Below are positions 8,272-18,568 of a DNA stretch of 33,567 nt, in pieces; within the stretch, counting starts at the first letter, position 1; the number at the start of each line of letters is the position of its first letter. The notes below the pieces were generated by a model. It was given only the letters and a program-made list of their open reading frames with translations. It searched no databases and was not told the DNA's origin. The DNA lies in contig CANRIN010000017.1 in the NCBI GenBank assembly GCA_947630675.1, positions 1 through 33,567 on the forward strand. The letters are read 5' to 3'. The stretch is from an uncultured Clostridia bacterium (GTDB lineage: Bacteria > Bacillota > Clostridia > Oscillospirales > JAAYOS01). The position numbers and the translations under genes were made by a program.

Positions 8272-11058
8272 ATGGGAATCTTTACTAAAATATTCGGCTC
8301 GCAGAACGACCGCGAGCTTAAAAAGCTTTATCCGATAGTTGACGCTATTGAGGCGCTCGAGCCGGAGTACATGAAGCTCACGGACGAGCAGCTTTCCGGC
8401 AAGACAAAAGAATTCAAAGAGCGCCTGGCGAAGGGCGAGACACTTGACGACCTGCTCGTTGAGGCGTTCGCTACCGTGCGCGAGGCGAGCCGCCGCGTGC
8501 TCGGAAAGCGGCAGTTCCGCGTCCAGCTGCTCGGCGGAATAGTCCTTCACCAGGGGCGTATCGCCGAGATGAAGACCGGCGAGGGCAAGACCTACATCGC
8601 GCCGCTCGCGGCGTATCTGAACGCGCTCGAGGGCAAGGGCGTCCATGTCGTCACGGTCAACGACTACCTCGCAAAGTACCAGGGCGAGATGCTCGAGAAG
8701 CTCTACCGCTTCCTCGGCATGTCGCTCGGCCTCGTCATCCACGACATCGACCCGGACAAGCGCAAGCCGAGCTACGACGCGGACATAACCTACGGCACGA
8801 ATAACGAGTTCGGTTTTGACTACCTCCGCGACAACATGGCCATCTACAAGGAGAACATGGTCCAGCGCGGCCACCACTTCGCAATCGTCGACGAGGTCGA
8901 CTCGATACTCATAGACGAGGCGCGTACCCCGCTCATCATCTCGGGCCAGGGAGACGAGTCCACCGACCTCTATGCACAGGCTGATTCCTTTGCGAAGCGC
9001 CTCACCTGCGTCCGCATAAAGGAGCAGGACAGCAAGACCTTTGCCGACGAGGACCTCGGCGGCGACTACATCGTCGACGAGAAGGCGAGGACGGTCACGC
9101 TCACCGAGATGGGCGCGAGAAAGGCGGAGCGCTTCTTCGGCCTGGAGAACCTGTCCGACCCGGAGAATTCCACCATCTCGCACCACATCAATCAGGCGAT
9201 ACGCGCGAACGGCCTCATGAAGCGCGACGTCGACTACGTCGTAAAAGACGGCGAGGTCATCATAGTCGACGAGTTCACCGGCCGTATGATGTTCGGACGG
9301 CGCTATTCGGACGGACTTCATCAGGCTATAGAGGCCAAGGAGGGCGTGAAGGTCGAGCGCGAGAGCAAGACGCTCGCGACGATAACCTTCCAGAACTTCT
9401 TCCGCATGTACGACAAGCTCTCCGGCATGACCGGCACCGCCAAGACCGAGGAGGAGGAGTTCGGGGAGATATACAAGCTCGACATCGTCGAAATACCCAC
9501 GAACAAGCCGATGATCCGCGAGGATCTGCCGGACGTCGTCTACCGTACTCAGTCGGCAAAGCTCCGCGCCATCGTCGAGCAGATAAAGGAGTGCCACGCG
9601 AAGGGACAGCCGGTGCTCGTCGGCACCGTCTCGATAGAGAAGAGCGAGGAGCTGAGCTCGATGCTGAAGCGTTCCGGCATCAAGCACAACGTCCTCAATG
9701 CGAAGTACCACGATAAGGAAGCGGACATCATTGCGCAGGCGGGCAAGTTCGGCGCGGTGACGATAGCGACGAACATGGCGGGCCGCGGAACCGACATAAT
9801 CCTCGGCGGAAACGCCGAGTATATGGCGCGCCACGAGCTCCGCAAGCAGGGATATTCCGACGAGGCCGTCGCCGAGGCGGACGGCCACGGAGCCACCGAC
9901 AACGAGGAGATACTCGAGGCGCGCGAGAAGTTTACGGAGCTCGTCGGCCGCTTCGAGGAGGAGATAAAGGACGAGGCGGAGAAGGTGCGCGAGGCCGGCG
10001 GGCTCTTCGTCATCGGCACCGAGCGCCACGAGGCGCGGCGCATAGACAACCAGCTCCGCGGACGCTCCGGCCGTCAGGGCGACCCCGGCAGCAGCCGGTT
10101 CTACATCTCCCTCGAGGACGACCTTATGCGGCTTTTCGGTTCTGAGCGCATAGACGCGATAATGAGCCGCATGGGTGTCGACGACGATACGCCGCTCGAC
10201 CAGAAGATGCTGAGCGGAGCTATAGAGTCCGCACAGAAGCGCATAGAGAGCCGCCACTACCAGACGCGCCGCAACGTCCTCGAATACGACGACGTTATGA
10301 ATCAGCAGCGCGAGATGATCTATAAGCAGCGCTACGAGGTGCTCGACGGACACGACCTAAAGCGGTCGATACTCTCGATGCTCGATTCGAGCATCGAGGC
10401 GTCGGTCGCGGCCACCGTCGGCGACGAGAAGGCGCCGGAGGCGTACCAGGTCGAGGAGCTTGCCGTCAAGTACGAGCAGATATTCCTCGAGAAGGGCGAG
10501 CTGAAGTTTGAGGGACAGAGCAAGAGCGAGCTTGAGGAATTCCTCAAGCGGCGCGGGCACGAGGCCTACGAGCGCCGCGAGGCGGAGATAGGCTCCGAGA
10601 ATATGCGCGAGCTCGAGCGTGTAATACTTCTCCGCACGGTCGACAACCGCTGGATGGACCATATCGACGCCATGCAGGAGCTCCGTCAGGGCATCGGTCT
10701 CCGCGCCTACGCGCAGGTCGACCCGAAGAACGAGTACAAGCGCGAGGGTATGGATATGTTCGACGAGATGATAGCCGCGATACGCGAGGACACGCCGAAG
10801 TATATCCTCACCATCCGCATCACGCGCGAGCAGCCGAAGCGCCAGGCGGTGGCGAAGCCCACCGAGGCGTCGCACGGGAACTTCCCGTCGACGGCGAAGG
10901 CGGCAAAGACGGTCACCCGCGCGCCGGTGCGCGTCGGAAAGAAGATAGGCCCGAACGAGCCCTGCCCCTGCGGCAGCGGCCTCAAGTACAAGAAGTGCCA
11001 CGGCAGGTATCCGAACGGCGCTCCTTCCGCGCAGAACGCCGGAAAAGGCGCGGACTGA
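8272..11058 (+). CDS. secA: Preprotein translocase ATPase SecA
   Basis: 928 aa; [50 protein letters not shown]-terminal SEC-C zinc motif [26 protein letters not shown]. Confidence 0.98.
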   Translation: MGIFTKIFGSQNDRELKKLYPIVDAIEALEPEYMKLTDEQLSGKTKEFKERLAKGETLDDLLVEAFATVREASRRVLGKRQFRVQLLGGIVLHQGRIAEMKTGEGKTYIAPLAAYLNALEGKGVHVVTVNDYLAKYQGEMLEKLYRFLGMSLGLVIHDIDPDKRKPSYDADITYGTNNEFGFDYLRDNMAIYKENMVQRGHHFAIVDEVDSILIDEARTPLIISGQGDESTDLYAQADSFAKRLTCVRIKEQDSKTFADEDLGGDYIVDEKARTVTLTEMGARKAERFFGLENLSDPENSTISHHINQAIRANGLMKRDVDYVVKDGEVIIVDEFTGRMMFGRRYSDGLHQAIEAKEGVKVERESKTLATITFQNFFRMYDKLSGMTGTAKTEEEEFGEIYKLDIVEIPTNKPMIREDLPDVVYRTQSAKLRAIVEQIKECHAKGQPVLVGTVSIEKSEELSSMLKRSGIKHNVLNAKYHDKEADIIAQAGKFGAVTIATNMAGRGTDIILGGNAEYMARHELRKQGYSDEAVAEADGHGATDNEEILEAREKFTELVGRFEEEIKDEAEKVREAGGLFVIGTERHEARRIDNQLRGRSGRQGDPGSSRFYISLEDDLMRLFGSERIDAIMSRMGVDDDTPLDQKMLSGAIESAQKRIESRHYQTRRNVLEYDDVMNQQREMIYKQRYEVLDGHDLKRSILSMLDSSIEASVAATVGDEKAPEAYQVEELAVKYEQIFLEKGELKFEGQSKSELEEFLKRRGHEAYERREAEIGSENMRELERVILLRTVDNRWMDHIDAMQELRQGIGLRAYAQVDPKNEYKREGMDMFDEMIAAIREDTPKYILTIRITREQPKRQAVAKPTEASHGNFPSTAKAAKTVTRAPVRVGKKIGPNEPCPCGSGLKYKKCHGRYPNGAPSAQNAGKGAD

Positions 11059-11864
11059 TGGGCCTCCGTATGATAAAGGAGCGGGGCCTTACCCTGCTCG
11101 TAAGCGATAAGCTGAGAGAAGCCGGCGCGCGCCACGCCTTTACGACGCGGCGCGGCGGCGTCAGCGGGGGAGAGTACGCTTCGCTCAATCTCCGCATATC
11201 CTGCGGAGACGACCCCGAGAACGTATATAAAAACTACGACCTCCTCGCGGAGGCCGTAGGCTTTTCGCGCGAAAATGTCGTCATGAGCCGTCAGGTACAC
11301 TCGTCGGCTGTCCGCCGCGCAGACGCGGGAGAGGGACTTTTCCGCCCCGACCGTCCGGATGCGGACGGCGTCATAAGCGACCGCGCGCAGCTTGCGCTGA
11401 TGGTCTTCGTCGCGGACTGCACGCCGGTGCTGATATTCGACCCAGTGACCGGGGCGGCGGCCGCCGTCCACGCAGGATGGCGCGGCACCGCCGCGGGCAT
11501 AGCCGGCCGCGCGGTCGAACGGCTCGCGGAGGAGTACGGCGCGGAGCCGCGCCGTCTCGTCGCGGCGATAGGGCCGCACATCTCACAGGACAGATTCGAG
11601 ACCGGACCGGAGGTCGCGGAGGCGATGCTCCGTCACTTCGGAGATGCCGCCGCGCCGCTCTGCCCGAAGCGCGGGGAGAAGTTCTTCCCCGACCTCGGGA
11701 TGCTGAACCTTACCGAGCTCGTGCGCGCGGGACTGCGCGCGGAAAACATAGACCTCGACACGCGCTGCACCATGTGCGAGCCGGAGTACTTCTTCTCCCA
11801 CCGCCGCACCGGCGACCGGCGCGGCGTTCAGGGCGCGGTGATAATGCCGGGGAGGGCGGAATGA
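11058..11864 (+). CDS. pgeF: Multicopper polyphenol oxidase / peptidoglycan editing factor (YfiH/PgeF family)
   Basis: 268 aa; SRQVHSS, ADCTPVLIFDP, AVHAGWRGTAAGI, DLDTRCTMCEPEYFFSHRRTG; start overlaps secA stop (TGATG). Confidence 0.92.
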   Translation: MGLRMIKERGLTLLVSDKLREAGARHAFTTRRGGVSGGEYASLNLRISCGDDPENVYKNYDLLAEAVGFSRENVVMSRQVHSSAVRRADAGEGLFRPDRPDADGVISDRAQLALMVFVADCTPVLIFDPVTGAAAAVHAGWRGTAAGIAGRAVERLAEEYGAEPRRLVAAIGPHISQDRFETGPEVAEAMLRHFGDAAAPLCPKRGEKFFPDLGMLNLTELVRAGLRAENIDLDTRCTMCEPEYFFSHRRTGDRRGVQGAVIMPGRAE

Positions 11865-13399
11865 TGAGGCGCGCCCTGTCGCTGCTGCTCGCGCTTGCCG
11901 TCCTTATGGCGTGCGCGGGGTGCGAGGGCGGGGAGGACATCACCGACACTCTCGTCGAGGTCACGCCGGAGGCGCCGTCCCCATCGGCGGGGATAATCCT
12001 GCCCGGCGGCCCCGCGGCGGTGGAGGCTTTCGGCGCGGCGTACAGCTCCACCGCGTCCCTGAATCCGATAACCGGCACCAACCGCCTCAATCTCGAACTC
12101 GCCCCGCTCATGTACGAGGGCCTTTTCGAGGTGACGCCGGACTACGAGGCGGAACCGGTCCTCTGCGAGAAAATATCGCACGAGGGCGAGGTGTGGACCG
12201 TCACGCTCCGCCATGGCATCACCATGAGCGACGGCGAACCGCTCACCGCCGCCGACGTCGTCTACTCCATCGAGCTCGCACGGAACACCGACCTGTACGC
12301 GGCGCGCCTGCGCCCCGTGCGCTCGGTCATGACGATTGACGACAGAACGCTCACTATCGCGACAGACGGCGTGTACGGGAGGCTCGAGCTGCTGCTTGAC
12401 ACGCCGGTGATACGCGCCGGCAGCGCGGAGGATGCCGCGCCGCCCGGCACCGGCCTCTACACCTTCGTTAAAACGGAGGACGGCGGGTACCTCCGCGTGT
12501 CCGACTCGCGGCGCGGAGAGGCAAGCCTTCAGCGCATCGAGCTCGTGGACATTCCGGAGGGCGAGCTGATGGTCTCGAGCTTTGAACAGGGGACGGTCAG
12601 CGCCGCCTCAAGCGACCCGACCGCCACCGACAACCTCGACTACGGCGGCAACTTCGAGGAGTGGAGCCGGTTCACACCGAATATGATCTACCTGTGCTTC
12701 AACGGCGGCAGGCTGTCCGCGCCGGTGCGCGCGGCGCTCGCCGGAGCGGTGAACCGCCCGGAGATCGCCGCCTCCGACCTCGCGGGCGCGGCGGACGCCA
12801 CAAACCTGCCTGCAAGCCCCGCGTCCGCATTGGGCGCGGACGGAGACGCCGCACCGCACTTTGCCGAGGCCGAGTCCGCGCTTGAGGCGCTCGGCGCGGA
12901 GCCGGACGAGGAGGGGTTCCTCACGCTCGGCAGGAGCCGGATAGCGCTCACCCTCATAGCGCCGGAGGAAAACCCGTTCAAGGCGGCGGCGGCACGGCGA
13001 ATCGCAGAGGACTGGCGGCAGCTCGGTATAGACGTCACGCTCGAGCTGATGGGCTTTGACGACTACTCCGCGGCGCTCGCACGCGGCAGCTTCGACGCCG
13101 CGCTCTGCGAGACGCAGCTGACGGCGGACTTCTCGCTTGACTCGATACTCGGCGCGGGCGGCGCGCTGAACTTCTGCGGCGAGCCGGACGAGGAGCTTTC
13201 CGAGCTGCTCGCGGCGTTCCGCGCGGCGGACGCGGACGGGATAGCCGGCGCGGCGAAAAACCTCTACGGCTACATTTCACAGAACGCGCCGATAGCGCCG
13301 CTCGCGTTCGAGCGGCACCTGCTGATAGCGCGGCGCGGCGCGGTGAACGCCGCCGACCCCGCGCCGCACAACCTCTATCGGGGGGTAGAAAACTGGTAA
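11861..13399 (+). CDS. ABC transporter substrate-binding lipoprotein, family 5 (peptide/nickel type)
   Basis: 512 aa; lipobox LMACAGC; LAPLMYEGLFEVTPDYEAEPVLCEKI, WTVTLRHGITMSDGEPLTAADVVYSI; ATGA overlap with pgeF. Confidence 0.88.
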   Translation: MMRRALSLLLALAVLMACAGCEGGEDITDTLVEVTPEAPSPSAGIILPGGPAAVEAFGAAYSSTASLNPITGTNRLNLELAPLMYEGLFEVTPDYEAEPVLCEKISHEGEVWTVTLRHGITMSDGEPLTAADVVYSIELARNTDLYAARLRPVRSVMTIDDRTLTIATDGVYGRLELLLDTPVIRAGSAEDAAPPGTGLYTFVKTEDGGYLRVSDSRRGEASLQRIELVDIPEGELMVSSFEQGTVSAASSDPTATDNLDYGGNFEEWSRFTPNMIYLCFNGGRLSAPVRAALAGAVNRPEIAASDLAGAADATNLPASPASALGADGDAAPHFAEAESALEALGAEPDEEGFLTLGRSRIALTLIAPEENPFKAAAARRIAEDWRQLGIDVTLELMGFDDYSAALARGSFDAALCETQLTADFSLDSILGAGGALNFCGEPDEELSELLAAFRAADADGIAGAAKNLYGYISQNAPIAPLAFERHLLIARRGAVNAADPAPHNLYRGVENW

Positions 13400-13403
13400 A
13401 ACT

Positions 13404-14092
13404 TTCGCGGGAAATCGCGCGGGCTTCGCCCGCGACCTATTTCCCGCGAAGCCTCCGGACAAGGCGTAGCCTTGCCGGCGGCAGGCGCTCCGCTACGCGC
13501 CGAGTTTTCCGCCTGCGGCGAAAAATCGACGCACGCTCCGCGAGAGGAGTTTTTTCCGACGTACACGCCGCCGGAAAAAACGATTTGACTCTATTTCGCG
13601 CCTAGCGGCGCGAAACTCTGCGAGGCTGTCGGCGCGAAATGTGCTCGCTTACGCTACGCACCCTTTCGCGCCGAGAACGCCGGACAGAGCGGAGCTCTGC
13701 CGACAGCAAACGCTCCGCTACGCGCCGAATTTTCCGCCTTGGGCGAAAAATCGACGCAATTCCCACGCGGTCAGTGACCGCGTGGGAGCCCTTCCGATGG
13801 AAATGCTCGCCCCGAATGAATCGGGGCTCCGCAAAGTTGCTTGCCTATGGCAAGCAACTTCAACCGCGCGAACAGGCGCGGAAGCGGCTTTGCCGCTTCG
13901 AAGCGCGAACGGCGAGAGGTGTAAATTTCGCCGCCCTCCGGCGCGTATAAAGTTGGGCTTTCGGCGTGAAGCGCTGAAACTGATGCGCCCGGTAGAAAGT
14001 GCCGATGCGTAAAAAGTTGAGGGGCGCATTGACGACAGAAATTTGCCGATTGGAATTTATTTCGCCGCTAAAGCGGCGAAACTCTGCGAGGC
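13404..14092 (+). repeat. Hairpin-mosaic repeat array B (two tandem units 13404-13626 and about 13629-14092)
   Basis: Outer stems TTCGCGGGAAAT/ATTTCCCGCGAA (13404-13415/13439-13450) and TCGGCGCGAAA/TTTCGCGCCGA (13629-13639/13664-13674); CTCTGCGAGGC at 13616-13626 and 14082-14092; module M 13952-14030. Confidence 0.88.
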
Positions 14093-14106
14093 GGTCGTAG
14101 GAAATT

Positions 14107-14140
14107 GAAGGAGCGGGCAAAAGCCCGCTCCTTCGATTTA
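14107..14140 (-). terminator. Terminator-like hairpin after the minus-strand CDS 14148-15167
   Basis: GAAGGAGCGGGC-AAAA-GCCCGCTCCTTC 14107-14134, perfect 12-bp stem; weak T tract. Confidence 0.65.
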
Positions 14141-14147
14141 TTGTCGG

Positions 14148-15167
14148 TCACTCGTCAAACCGGAAATTCAGCGTTACGGAGCACTTCTCGCCGGTGCCGT
14201 CCTCGTTTTCGGTGAAAACGAGCGTCAGGCGGTACTCGGCCCCGTATTCCCAGTTCAGGAGATTCATTGTCAGCGGGCGCACATAGTAATCGAGGTGATC
14301 GCGTTCTTTATCCGAGGGGTCTAAGTAGTTATTTTCCTGCGGTGCGTACCCTACGATGAATGTGTCGTCCGGAACGTATTCACCGGACTCGGTGCGCCGC
14401 ATTATCCCGCTCCCGTCTTCTTGAAGGTAGCCGAAGCCTATACGCCAGTTTGTTATCAACAGGGTCATCTGCGCAATGTTCTGCTTACCCGGATAAGGCG
14501 GAGTGTCGTTGGTCAAATCTCTCATCCAAAAGTTCCCGACTTTCGGCTCTGTTGAAGACAGACTGCGCCCCGGGACATCGTATTCAAACGAGGCTTCGTA
14601 GAGTCCGTCACCGCTTGATCCGCCATTCCGCGGCGCCTTGGAAGATGCGGGAATATAATCCCTGAAATAGAATGTTATCCTGTACCGGCCCGGTTCATCG
14701 GTGTTCAGGGGAAAAGAGGAATACAACTCCTCGGTTGAGGAAAATGCATTTTTAACCGGCGGCCAGATACCGATTGTATCCGACTGCCACCATCCGTTTT
14801 CGCATGCAGTCCATCCGCCGTTCTCATATCTCTCGGTGAAGAAGTCACCCTTGAGCTCCTTATCCCGATGCTCTTCGCCATTTACAAATCTCGATGAACC
14901 GAACGTGTAATATCCGCCGTCTGCCGACCTGAGAGCCAAGGCCAGTCGAGGGTCATTAAGGAACGAGGTAGTTCTTTTATACACCGCTTCGATGCGCTCC
15001 GCATCCTTGCCGGAGAGCTTGAACGGCTGCGGCTCCGTGAAGGTGTATACCTTATCGCTCTTGTCTTCGATGATGAACTGAACCTCTCCGGGCACCGGCC
15101 GCAGGAAGCAGAACGCGACTGCGCCGACAATGGCTATGGCAAGAATAACAGCGACCGAACGTTTCAT
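14148..15167 (-). CDS. Membrane-anchored/secreted protein, paralogue of CDS 31458-32507
   Basis: 339 aa; N-terminal signal/TM; RYENGGWTACENGWW, GRYRITFYFRDY, C-terminal EYRLTLVFTENEDGTGEKCSVTLNFRFDE (bacterial Ig-like appearance). Confidence 0.75.
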   Translation of the reverse strand: MKRSVAVILAIAIVGAVAFCFLRPVPGEVQFIIEDKSDKVYTFTEPQPFKLSGKDAERIEAVYKRTTSFLNDPRLALALRSADGGYYTFGSSRFVNGEEHRDKELKGDFFTERYENGGWTACENGWWQSDTIGIWPPVKNAFSSTEELYSSFPLNTDEPGRYRITFYFRDYIPASSKAPRNGGSSGDGLYEASFEYDVPGRSLSSTEPKVGNFWMRDLTNDTPPYPGKQNIAQMTLLITNWRIGFGYLQEDGSGIMRRTESGEYVPDDTFIVGYAPQENNYLDPSDKERDHLDYYVRPLTMNLLNWEYGAEYRLTLVFTENEDGTGEKCSVTLNFRFDE

Positions 15168-15267
15168 ATTGTTATGACCTCCTTCCAGGTTTGCATACAG
15201 AGCGGTTCCGCGTCATAACGATTCATCGTGATGCCGTTTTGCGTCCGTGTGGAGCGACTGTACCCTT

Positions 15268-16098
15268 TTACTCCGAGACGTGCCCCGAGCTTATGCCCTG
15301 CGACTCCTCGCCGAGCGGGAGCCAGTCGAGCGCGTCCTTGATGTGCGTGTCCCAGAACAGCCAGTCGTGGACGCCGGGGGCGGGGAGCCACGTCACGTCG
15401 TAGCCGAGCTCCTTCAGCTCGCCCACGAACGCCTCGTTGACACCGAAAAGCCCGTCCTCGGTGCCGCAGCTCATGAAGAATTTCGGCTTCTCCGCGCCGG
15501 ACGCGGCGACGCGGCGCGCCATCTCGTGGTAGTCCTTGTTGCTGCCTTTGACGGCCTCGAGCTTGCCGAACGCCGCCTCGTAGTAGGCGCGGTCGGTGAA
15601 TATCATGTCGGTGTTCTCGGTGTACTGCGTGAGCCCGTCGGTGATGAGAGCACTGGAGAGGGCGCAGACCGCGCCGAAGGTCTCGGGCGCGTTGAGGGCG
15701 TTGATTATCGAGCCGTAGCCGCCCATCGAGAGGCCGCCGATGAAGGTGTCCTCGCGCTTGCTCGAGAGCGGGAAGCTCTTGCGGGTGAACTCGACGAGCT
15801 CCTGCGAGATGAACTTGCCGTACTTCGCGTCGGCGGGGACGCCGTCGACATAGAAATGGTTGTCGCCGCTCGGCATGACGACCGCGAGGTCCTTCGCCGC
15901 CGCCCACTGCTCGATGCGGGTGCCGGTCACCCAGTCTATGTAGCTGCCGAAGATGCCGTGCAGCAGATAGAGGGTCTTGAAAGGCTTCTGCTCAGCCTTG
16001 GGCGCGCCGAAGGTCATCTTGTCGGTCGGGAGCACCACCTGTATCGGGACGGTGCGCATGAGAGAGGTGGACATGAAACTACATTGAATGAGCGCCAT
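15268..16098 (-). CDS. Putative alpha/beta-hydrolase esterase (EstA/S-formylglutathione hydrolase-like)
   Basis: 276 aa; LYLLHGIFGSYIDW, FIGGLSMGGYGSIINAL (GxSxG), VTWLPAPGVHDWLFWD. Confidence 0.9.
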   Translation of the reverse strand: MALIQCSFMSTSLMRTVPIQVVLPTDKMTFGAPKAEQKPFKTLYLLHGIFGSYIDWVTGTRIEQWAAAKDLAVVMPSGDNHFYVDGVPADAKYGKFISQELVEFTRKSFPLSSKREDTFIGGLSMGGYGSIINALNAPETFGAVCALSSALITDGLTQYTENTDMIFTDRAYYEAAFGKLEAVKGSNKDYHEMARRVAASGAEKPKFFMSCGTEDGLFGVNEAFVGELKELGYDVTWLPAPGVHDWLFWDTHIKDALDWLPLGEESQGISSGHVSE

Positions 16099-16241
16099 AG
16101 TGTATGCCTCCTAGTAAAAATTCCCGCTGCGGCGGGTGAAATAAAGAAAGAATGGCATAACAGCCGTATACACGGTCATTATACCATTCTGCCATAAAAA
16201 ACGCAATATCGGTGCGAGATTTTGTATAAAATCCCGCATTG

Positions 16242-16898
16242 TCAGCGGCTCATCTCCGCGCCGCCCCACTCGACCGCGACGAAGCCTTCGCGCGCGGGCG
16301 CGTCGAGCGTCTGCGGCGCTATCTCGACCTCGTCCTGCGCGGGGTACCACGCCATGAATACGCGTATCAGCGTGTCCGGGGCGGGGGAGATGTCGAGCGC
16401 GGCGGCGTCGGTGTACGCATCGGACTGGAAGGATATGACGTTGTAGGCGTTTCCCTCCATGCGCGGCAGCCAGTAGACGATGAATTCGTTTGCCTCGCGG
16501 CGATCGAGGCCGAGCGACGCGAGCGCATCCTCGAGGAACGCCGCCGTGTCCTCGCCCGGGACGCAGAAGCCCTCCGAGAAGTCAAATTCGGCGTTCGTGT
16601 CCGCCTCCCAGTAGAGATAACTGTACTCCGTGCCGGAGGCGTCGGTGAGGGTGCCGTCCGGCTCCGCCGTGACGCGCCACCCGTCGCCGTACTCGGGGTA
16701 GGAGCAGGTGAGAGCGCCGTCGAGCGTGAGCGCGACCGAGACGTCGGTCGTCTCCTCCGGGTAGAGGTAGAGGACGGGCTTTTCGGTGCGTGCGCCGCCG
16801 CCGAATATGTCGTCCAGCCGGCTGCGGAGCTCACCGCAGGACGCAAGCGAGCACGCGGCGAGCGCCGCGCAGAGCAGAACGGAGATAAGGCGTTTCAT
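16242..16898 (-). CDS. Putative lipoprotein
   Basis: 218 aa; MKRLISVLLCAALAACSLASCGELRSRL lipobox; EKPVLYLYPEETTDVSVALTLDG; GGGGGACC SD upstream. Confidence 0.75.
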   Translation of the reverse strand: MKRLISVLLCAALAACSLASCGELRSRLDDIFGGGARTEKPVLYLYPEETTDVSVALTLDGALTCSYPEYGDGWRVTAEPDGTLTDASGTEYSYLYWEADTNAEFDFSEGFCVPGEDTAAFLEDALASLGLDRREANEFIVYWLPRMEGNAYNVISFQSDAYTDAAALDISPAPDTLIRVFMAWYPAQDEVEIAPQTLDAPAREGFVAVEWGGAEMSR

Positions 16899-17014
16899 GG
16901 GGGACCTCCTTATTTGTTCGATATATGAATTAGACGGGCGCTCGCGGGAAAAGTTCCGCATCGTACCGCGCGGCTCTCTTGCGTGGAAAATTCCGCGCCG
17001 CGCGCTGTATGCGC

Positions 17015-17043
17015 TTGACAAATCGCCGCCTATTGGTTAAAAT
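17015..17043 (+). promoter_or_regulatory. Promoter TTGACA-N17-TAAAAT upstream of tRNA-Arg
   Basis: TTGACA 17015-17020; TAAAAT 17038-17043. Confidence 0.75.
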
Positions 17044-17093
17044 AAGGAGTGCCCGAAGTCAGACCGCACCGGCGCGGGACTCGGGTGCGACGC

Positions 17094-17170
17094 GCCCTCG
17101 TAGCTCAGCAGGATAGAGCATTCGCCTCCTAAGCGAAGGGTCGGACGTTCGAATCGTCTCGAGGGTGCCA
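17094..17170 (+). tRNA. tRNA-Arg (CCT anticodon)
   Basis: GCCCTCG-TA-GCTCAGCAGGATAGAGC-...-TTCGC-CTCCTAA-GCGAA-...-GGACG-TTCGAAT-CGTCT-CGAGGGT-G-CCA; full cloverleaf with encoded CCA. Confidence 0.93.
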
Positions 17171-17181
17171 AAACCAAACTG

Positions 17182-17221
17182 AAGCAGAGCCGCCTGTTAC
17201 AAGACAGGCGGCTCTGCTTTA
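17182..17221 (+). terminator. Terminator hairpin after tRNA-Arg
   Basis: AAGCAGAGCCGCCTGT ... ACAGGCGGCTCTGCTT perfect 16-bp stem; possibly bidirectional. Confidence 0.8.
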
Positions 17222-17244
17222 CCCACAAACCGTTCGGAAGCGCA

Positions 17245-17787
17245 TCAGAACAGCGCCGACTTTATCACGGCGAAGCTCTCCTCGCAGGGAAGCGAGCCGT
17301 CGACATGCACCACGGGACAGGGGAGCGATTTTTCCCACTCGTCATGCAGCGCGCGGCTGCGTTGCTCCGTGCCCGCAGTGTCATAGCGTTCCGCCCACGC
17401 CATGAACCGGACGTGCCCGTCGTACATGTCGCCGCCCGGTTCTATACGCGCGCCGAACCTGTCGCTTTCCCGAATGCGCAGGCGCTCCATTCGAACCTCG
17501 CACGGCGTCACGACGCGCACGGCGAGCGTGATGAGAGGTATCAGCGGGTCGCCCCACGGCATCATCGCGCCCGCGAGGACGGAGCCCGCGCTGTGCTCAA
17601 AGTTCGAGCGTATCATACGAAGTCGCTTCTCTGGTTCACGGCTCGTCGTATACGGAGGGTCGCCCGGCAGCCAGAAGTAGTCGTCGGTATCCATGAAGCG
17701 GAGGCCGAGAGTCTCGGCGCAGAAGCGCCCGAGCGTGCTCGTACCCGAACCGCTTGCACCGAACAGGTGTATAAGTGTTTTGGACAT
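17245..17787 (-). CDS. P-loop NTPase / adenylate kinase-like protein
   Basis: 180 aa; HLFGASGSGTSTLGRFCAETLGLRFMDTDDYFW Walker A. Confidence 0.75.
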   Translation of the reverse strand: MSKTLIHLFGASGSGTSTLGRFCAETLGLRFMDTDDYFWLPGDPPYTTSREPEKRLRMIRSNFEHSAGSVLAGAMMPWGDPLIPLITLAVRVVTPCEVRMERLRIRESDRFGARIEPGGDMYDGHVRFMAWAERYDTAGTEQRSRALHDEWEKSLPCPVVHVDGSLPCEESFAVIKSALF

Positions 17788-17941
17788 AGTGCGCTCCTTT
17801 CGCAGGGTTCCGGCAGGGAGATGATCATATCACGGCAAACATGGCCTGTCAAGCTGTAGATACTGCTATTCGGGGAGATTTTTGCCGTATCGGGTCATAC
17901 CGGGAGATAGCGCCGGGCAGTGCGCGCGTTTTGTAAAAGAT

Positions 17942-17970
17942 TTGACTAATCGTATGCTTTGCGATATACT
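17942..17970 (+). promoter_or_regulatory. Promoter TTGACT-N17-TATACT
   Basis: TTGACT 17942-17947; TATACT 17965-17970. Confidence 0.65.
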
Positions 17971-18019
17971 ATATTATACAACAAACGGCGATTTTGCGGA
18001 CGAAAAGGAGCGCGAAAGC

Positions 18020-18568
18020 ATGGCGGACGTATTCAACGAACAGATAGTCAAGAAAAAACGCGACTTTACCGACGTTATCAAGATCATTCTGATAATTCTC
18101 GCGGCGTTTGTCGTCGACTCGGTGTTCCTCATCATGAACATGCTGAGGATGGTGTTCCCGGCGGTGTTCGCGATAAGCATCTATCTCGCGTACAACTTCA
18201 TCAGGAATATGTCCATAGAATATGAGTACTCTGTCATGAACGGCGAGCTCGACGTGGACAGCATCGCGGGACGGCGCAAGCGCAAGAAGCTGCTCTCGGT
18301 GTCGGTCCGCCGGTTCTCGATACTCGCCCCGGTGAAGAGCGAGTACCGCGCGGAGTACGAGAGTCAGTCGATACGCAGCTTCATCCACGCGAATATTTCC
18401 GACCGCATGGATGGGCTGTGGTTTGCGCGCTATGAGGACGACGCCGGGGTGGACACCGTACTCTTCTTCAACCCCAATGAAAAGGTCCTCGGCGCGATAG
18501 CGAGAGTGATACCGAGCAAGGCAAAGGAGGTACCTCCCGAGCTGCTCCGCCGGGGGGATGAGGCTTGA
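18020..18568 (+). CDS. Conserved hypothetical membrane protein
   Basis: 182 aa MADVFNEQIVKKKRDFTDVIKIILIILAAFVVDSVFLIMNMLRMVFPAVFAISIYLAYNF; SD AAAAGGAG. Confidence 0.8.
   Translation: MADVFNEQIVKKKRDFTDVIKIILIILAAFVVDSVFLIMNMLRMVFPAVFAISIYLAYNFIRNMSIEYEYSVMNGELDVDSIAGRRKRKKLLSVSVRRFSILAPVKSEYRAEYESQSIRSFIHANISDRMDGLWFARYEDDAGVDTVLFFNPNEKVLGAIARVIPSKAKEVPPELLRRGDEA

Noticed and set aside
6434-8338. 634-aa plus-strand ORF opposite secG/prfB
   Set aside because: Antisense shadow; crosses terminators and has no family signature.
8179-10353. 724-aa minus-strand ORF antisense to secA
   Set aside because: Compositional shadow of a GC-rich coding strand; no recognisable family, and secA on + is unambiguous.
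13400-14100. Insertion sequence with its own transposase
   Set aside because: No transposase-like ORF in or near any of the arrays; any mobilisation would have to act in trans.
17094-17170. tRNA-Arg as an integration site for a mobile element
   Set aside because: No integrase and no direct repeat of the tRNA 3' end seen nearby; flanking genes look chromosomal.
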